Origin: an uncultured Clostridium sp.
GTDB lineage: Bacteria > Bacillota > Clostridia > TANB77 > CAG-508
Assembly: GCA_947388675.1 (NCBI GenBank)
Contig: CANDRW010000016.1
Location: 1 to 41,315 of the forward strand
DNA length: 41,315 nucleotides
Direction: 5' to 3'
The notes under the pieces were generated by a model. That model made no database searches. It saw nothing but the letters and a program-made list of their open reading frames with translations, and had not been told where the DNA came from. Below are positions 40,459 through 41,315 of this stretch, one piece after another. Position 1 is the stretch's first letter. Each line of letters begins with the position of its first letter. The position numbers and the translations under genes are program-made.

Positions 40459-41253
40459 TCATTTTTCCGTATCTCTCTTACTACTTTTAACTGCTCTATA
40501 TATTAGTCTTTCACTAACACCTAAAATTCTAGCTAACTGCTTTCTCTCTATTCCTTCTATCTTAGCAGCTTGTGCAATTTTTTCATTTCTGCTTTTTACA
40601 TTTAAATTCTGAACTAAAACTAAATTTTCTACTTTTAAAGCTTCTTTTACCATTTGAATTGCTATTTCATCATTTAATTGGGTATTTTCTAGTTCAAACT
40701 CATCTACTATAAACTTTTTCATTTTTCTATATTCTTCATGAAAGTCTTTGAAATCTTCTGAGTCCATTTCTGCCATTTTTAATACTTTACTTGAATCTAC
40801 AAATTCGCTAATTCTATAATATCCTTGATAACTGCTCCAGTTATATTCAGAATACCCACATATTCCTGCTTTTTCTGGATTAAAATGAATATATCTAACT
40901 AAATTTAGAAAATATGGTAATGTTTCTATCTGCTTACTTTTAAATCGATTGTAAAATACATGACCAATTCGCTCATATTTTTTATTAAAATATAAGGCAT
41001 AACTAGTCGCTAAAGATTGCACTATCTTCGAAAGATTATCTCCTTTATCCATGATTAATAAATGAACATGATTATCCATTAAAACATATGCATATAAATC
41101 ATATTGGTATTTTTCTTTACTTTCTTTTAATGATTTTAAAAATTTACTTCTATCAACATTATCATAAAAAATTTCTTGTTGATTAATACTACGTAGGATT
41201 ACATGATAAACATTAGAATAAGATTTTTGATATTCTCTTGCGTATCGGGGCAT
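40459..41253 (-). CDS. REP-associated tyrosine transposase (RAYT, IS200-like Y1 family)
   Basis: The 264-residue single-strand transposase family protein is thought to process REP hairpins. The Y1_Tnp core includes NVYHVILRSINQQEIFY, the HUH motif MDNHVHLLI (His62, His64) and the conserved LVRYIHFNPEKAG (candidate nucleophile Tyr121). The C-terminal 100 residues are extra and end in a helix-turn-helix-like LARILGVSERLIYRAV. No IS ends or target duplication are seen, so it is a domesticated RAYT rather than a complete insertion sequence. REP-like units lie 3 bp past its stop. AGAAGG precedes the ATG. Bases 41254-41315 hold no gene. Confidence 0.9.
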   Translation of the reverse strand: MPRYAREYQKSYSNVYHVILRSINQQEIFYDNVDRSKFLKSLKESKEKYQYDLYAYVLMDNHVHLLIMDKGDNLSKIVQSLATSYALYFNKKYERIGHVFYNRFKSKQIETLPYFLNLVRYIHFNPEKAGICGYSEYNWSSYQGYYRISEFVDSSKVLKMAEMDSEDFKDFHEEYRKMKKFIVDEFELENTQLNDEIAIQMVKEALKVENLVLVQNLNVKSRNEKIAQAAKIEGIERKQLARILGVSERLIYRAVKSSKRDTEK

Positions 41254-41315
41254 AAATGCGCCTTCTTGTATAATATATTTAGGTTTTTTAAATGGGATCT
41301 ACCTATAAAACCCAT

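Noticed and set aside
40364-41253. Complete IS200/IS605 insertion sequence
   Set aside because: No defined left and right ends or target site are seen on the upstream side. The protein is longer than IS200 TnpA and the flanking units are REP-like.

Overview
The window reads as chromosomal DNA of an AT-rich, Gram-positive, anaerobic bacterium of the class Clostridia (Bacillota), probably an uncultured host-associated lineage. This is inferred from the low G+C, strong AGGAGG ribosome sites, GTG and TTG starts, rubrerythrin, DisA with RadA, a sortase, and the canonical order rimP-nusA-ylxR-ylxQ-infB-rbfA-nrnA-truB. Nearly everything is on the minus strand. The plus-strand exceptions are an XRE regulator, rubrerythrin, mutS2 and two small membrane-protein genes.

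Layout. (1) 1-1430: a CarD-family regulator and dUTPase. (2) 1432-6576: a compact surface-display module: sortase, a single-cohesin LPXTG protein and a 1072-residue dockerin-like secreted protein form one operon. It is divergent from a small XRE regulator, and the shared intergenic region carries three 17-bp palindromes placed on a near-consensus promoter. This is the most attractive candidate for a little-described system. (3) 6638-8760: a folate ECF transporter operon (folT-ecfA-ecfT) behind a tetrahydrofolate riboswitch. (4) 8887-22920: a Wzx/Wzy-type capsule or exopolysaccharide operon. It starts with a Wzz/BY-kinase fused to a roughly 460-residue coiled coil, continues with an LCP ligase, priming transferase, three GT4 glycosyltransferases, Wzy, LicD and Wzx, and ends with a second, split CpsC-CpsD-CpsB module. 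(5) 22982-23630: rubrerythrin. (6) 23648-32306: the translation/transcription operon, with an apparent one-base frameshift in infB and a foreign-looking small gene on the opposite strand. (7) 32383-41315: a pilin-like protein with a sulfatase-modifying-factor-like C-terminus, mutS2, a second small membrane-protein gene, cyclophilin, disA, radA (also apparently frameshifted) and a RAYT transposase.

A family of roughly 50-nt palindromic repeats with GTCAG/CTGAC and GGGAC/GTCCC cores occurs next to rbfA, next to rimP and as an array beside the RAYT gene, so it looks like REP elements mobilised by that transposase. A related-looking hairpin lies inside the cohesin/dockerin operon. Two single-base frameshifts in normally intact housekeeping genes suggest either sequence errors or genuine oddities. 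Both can be settled from reads.
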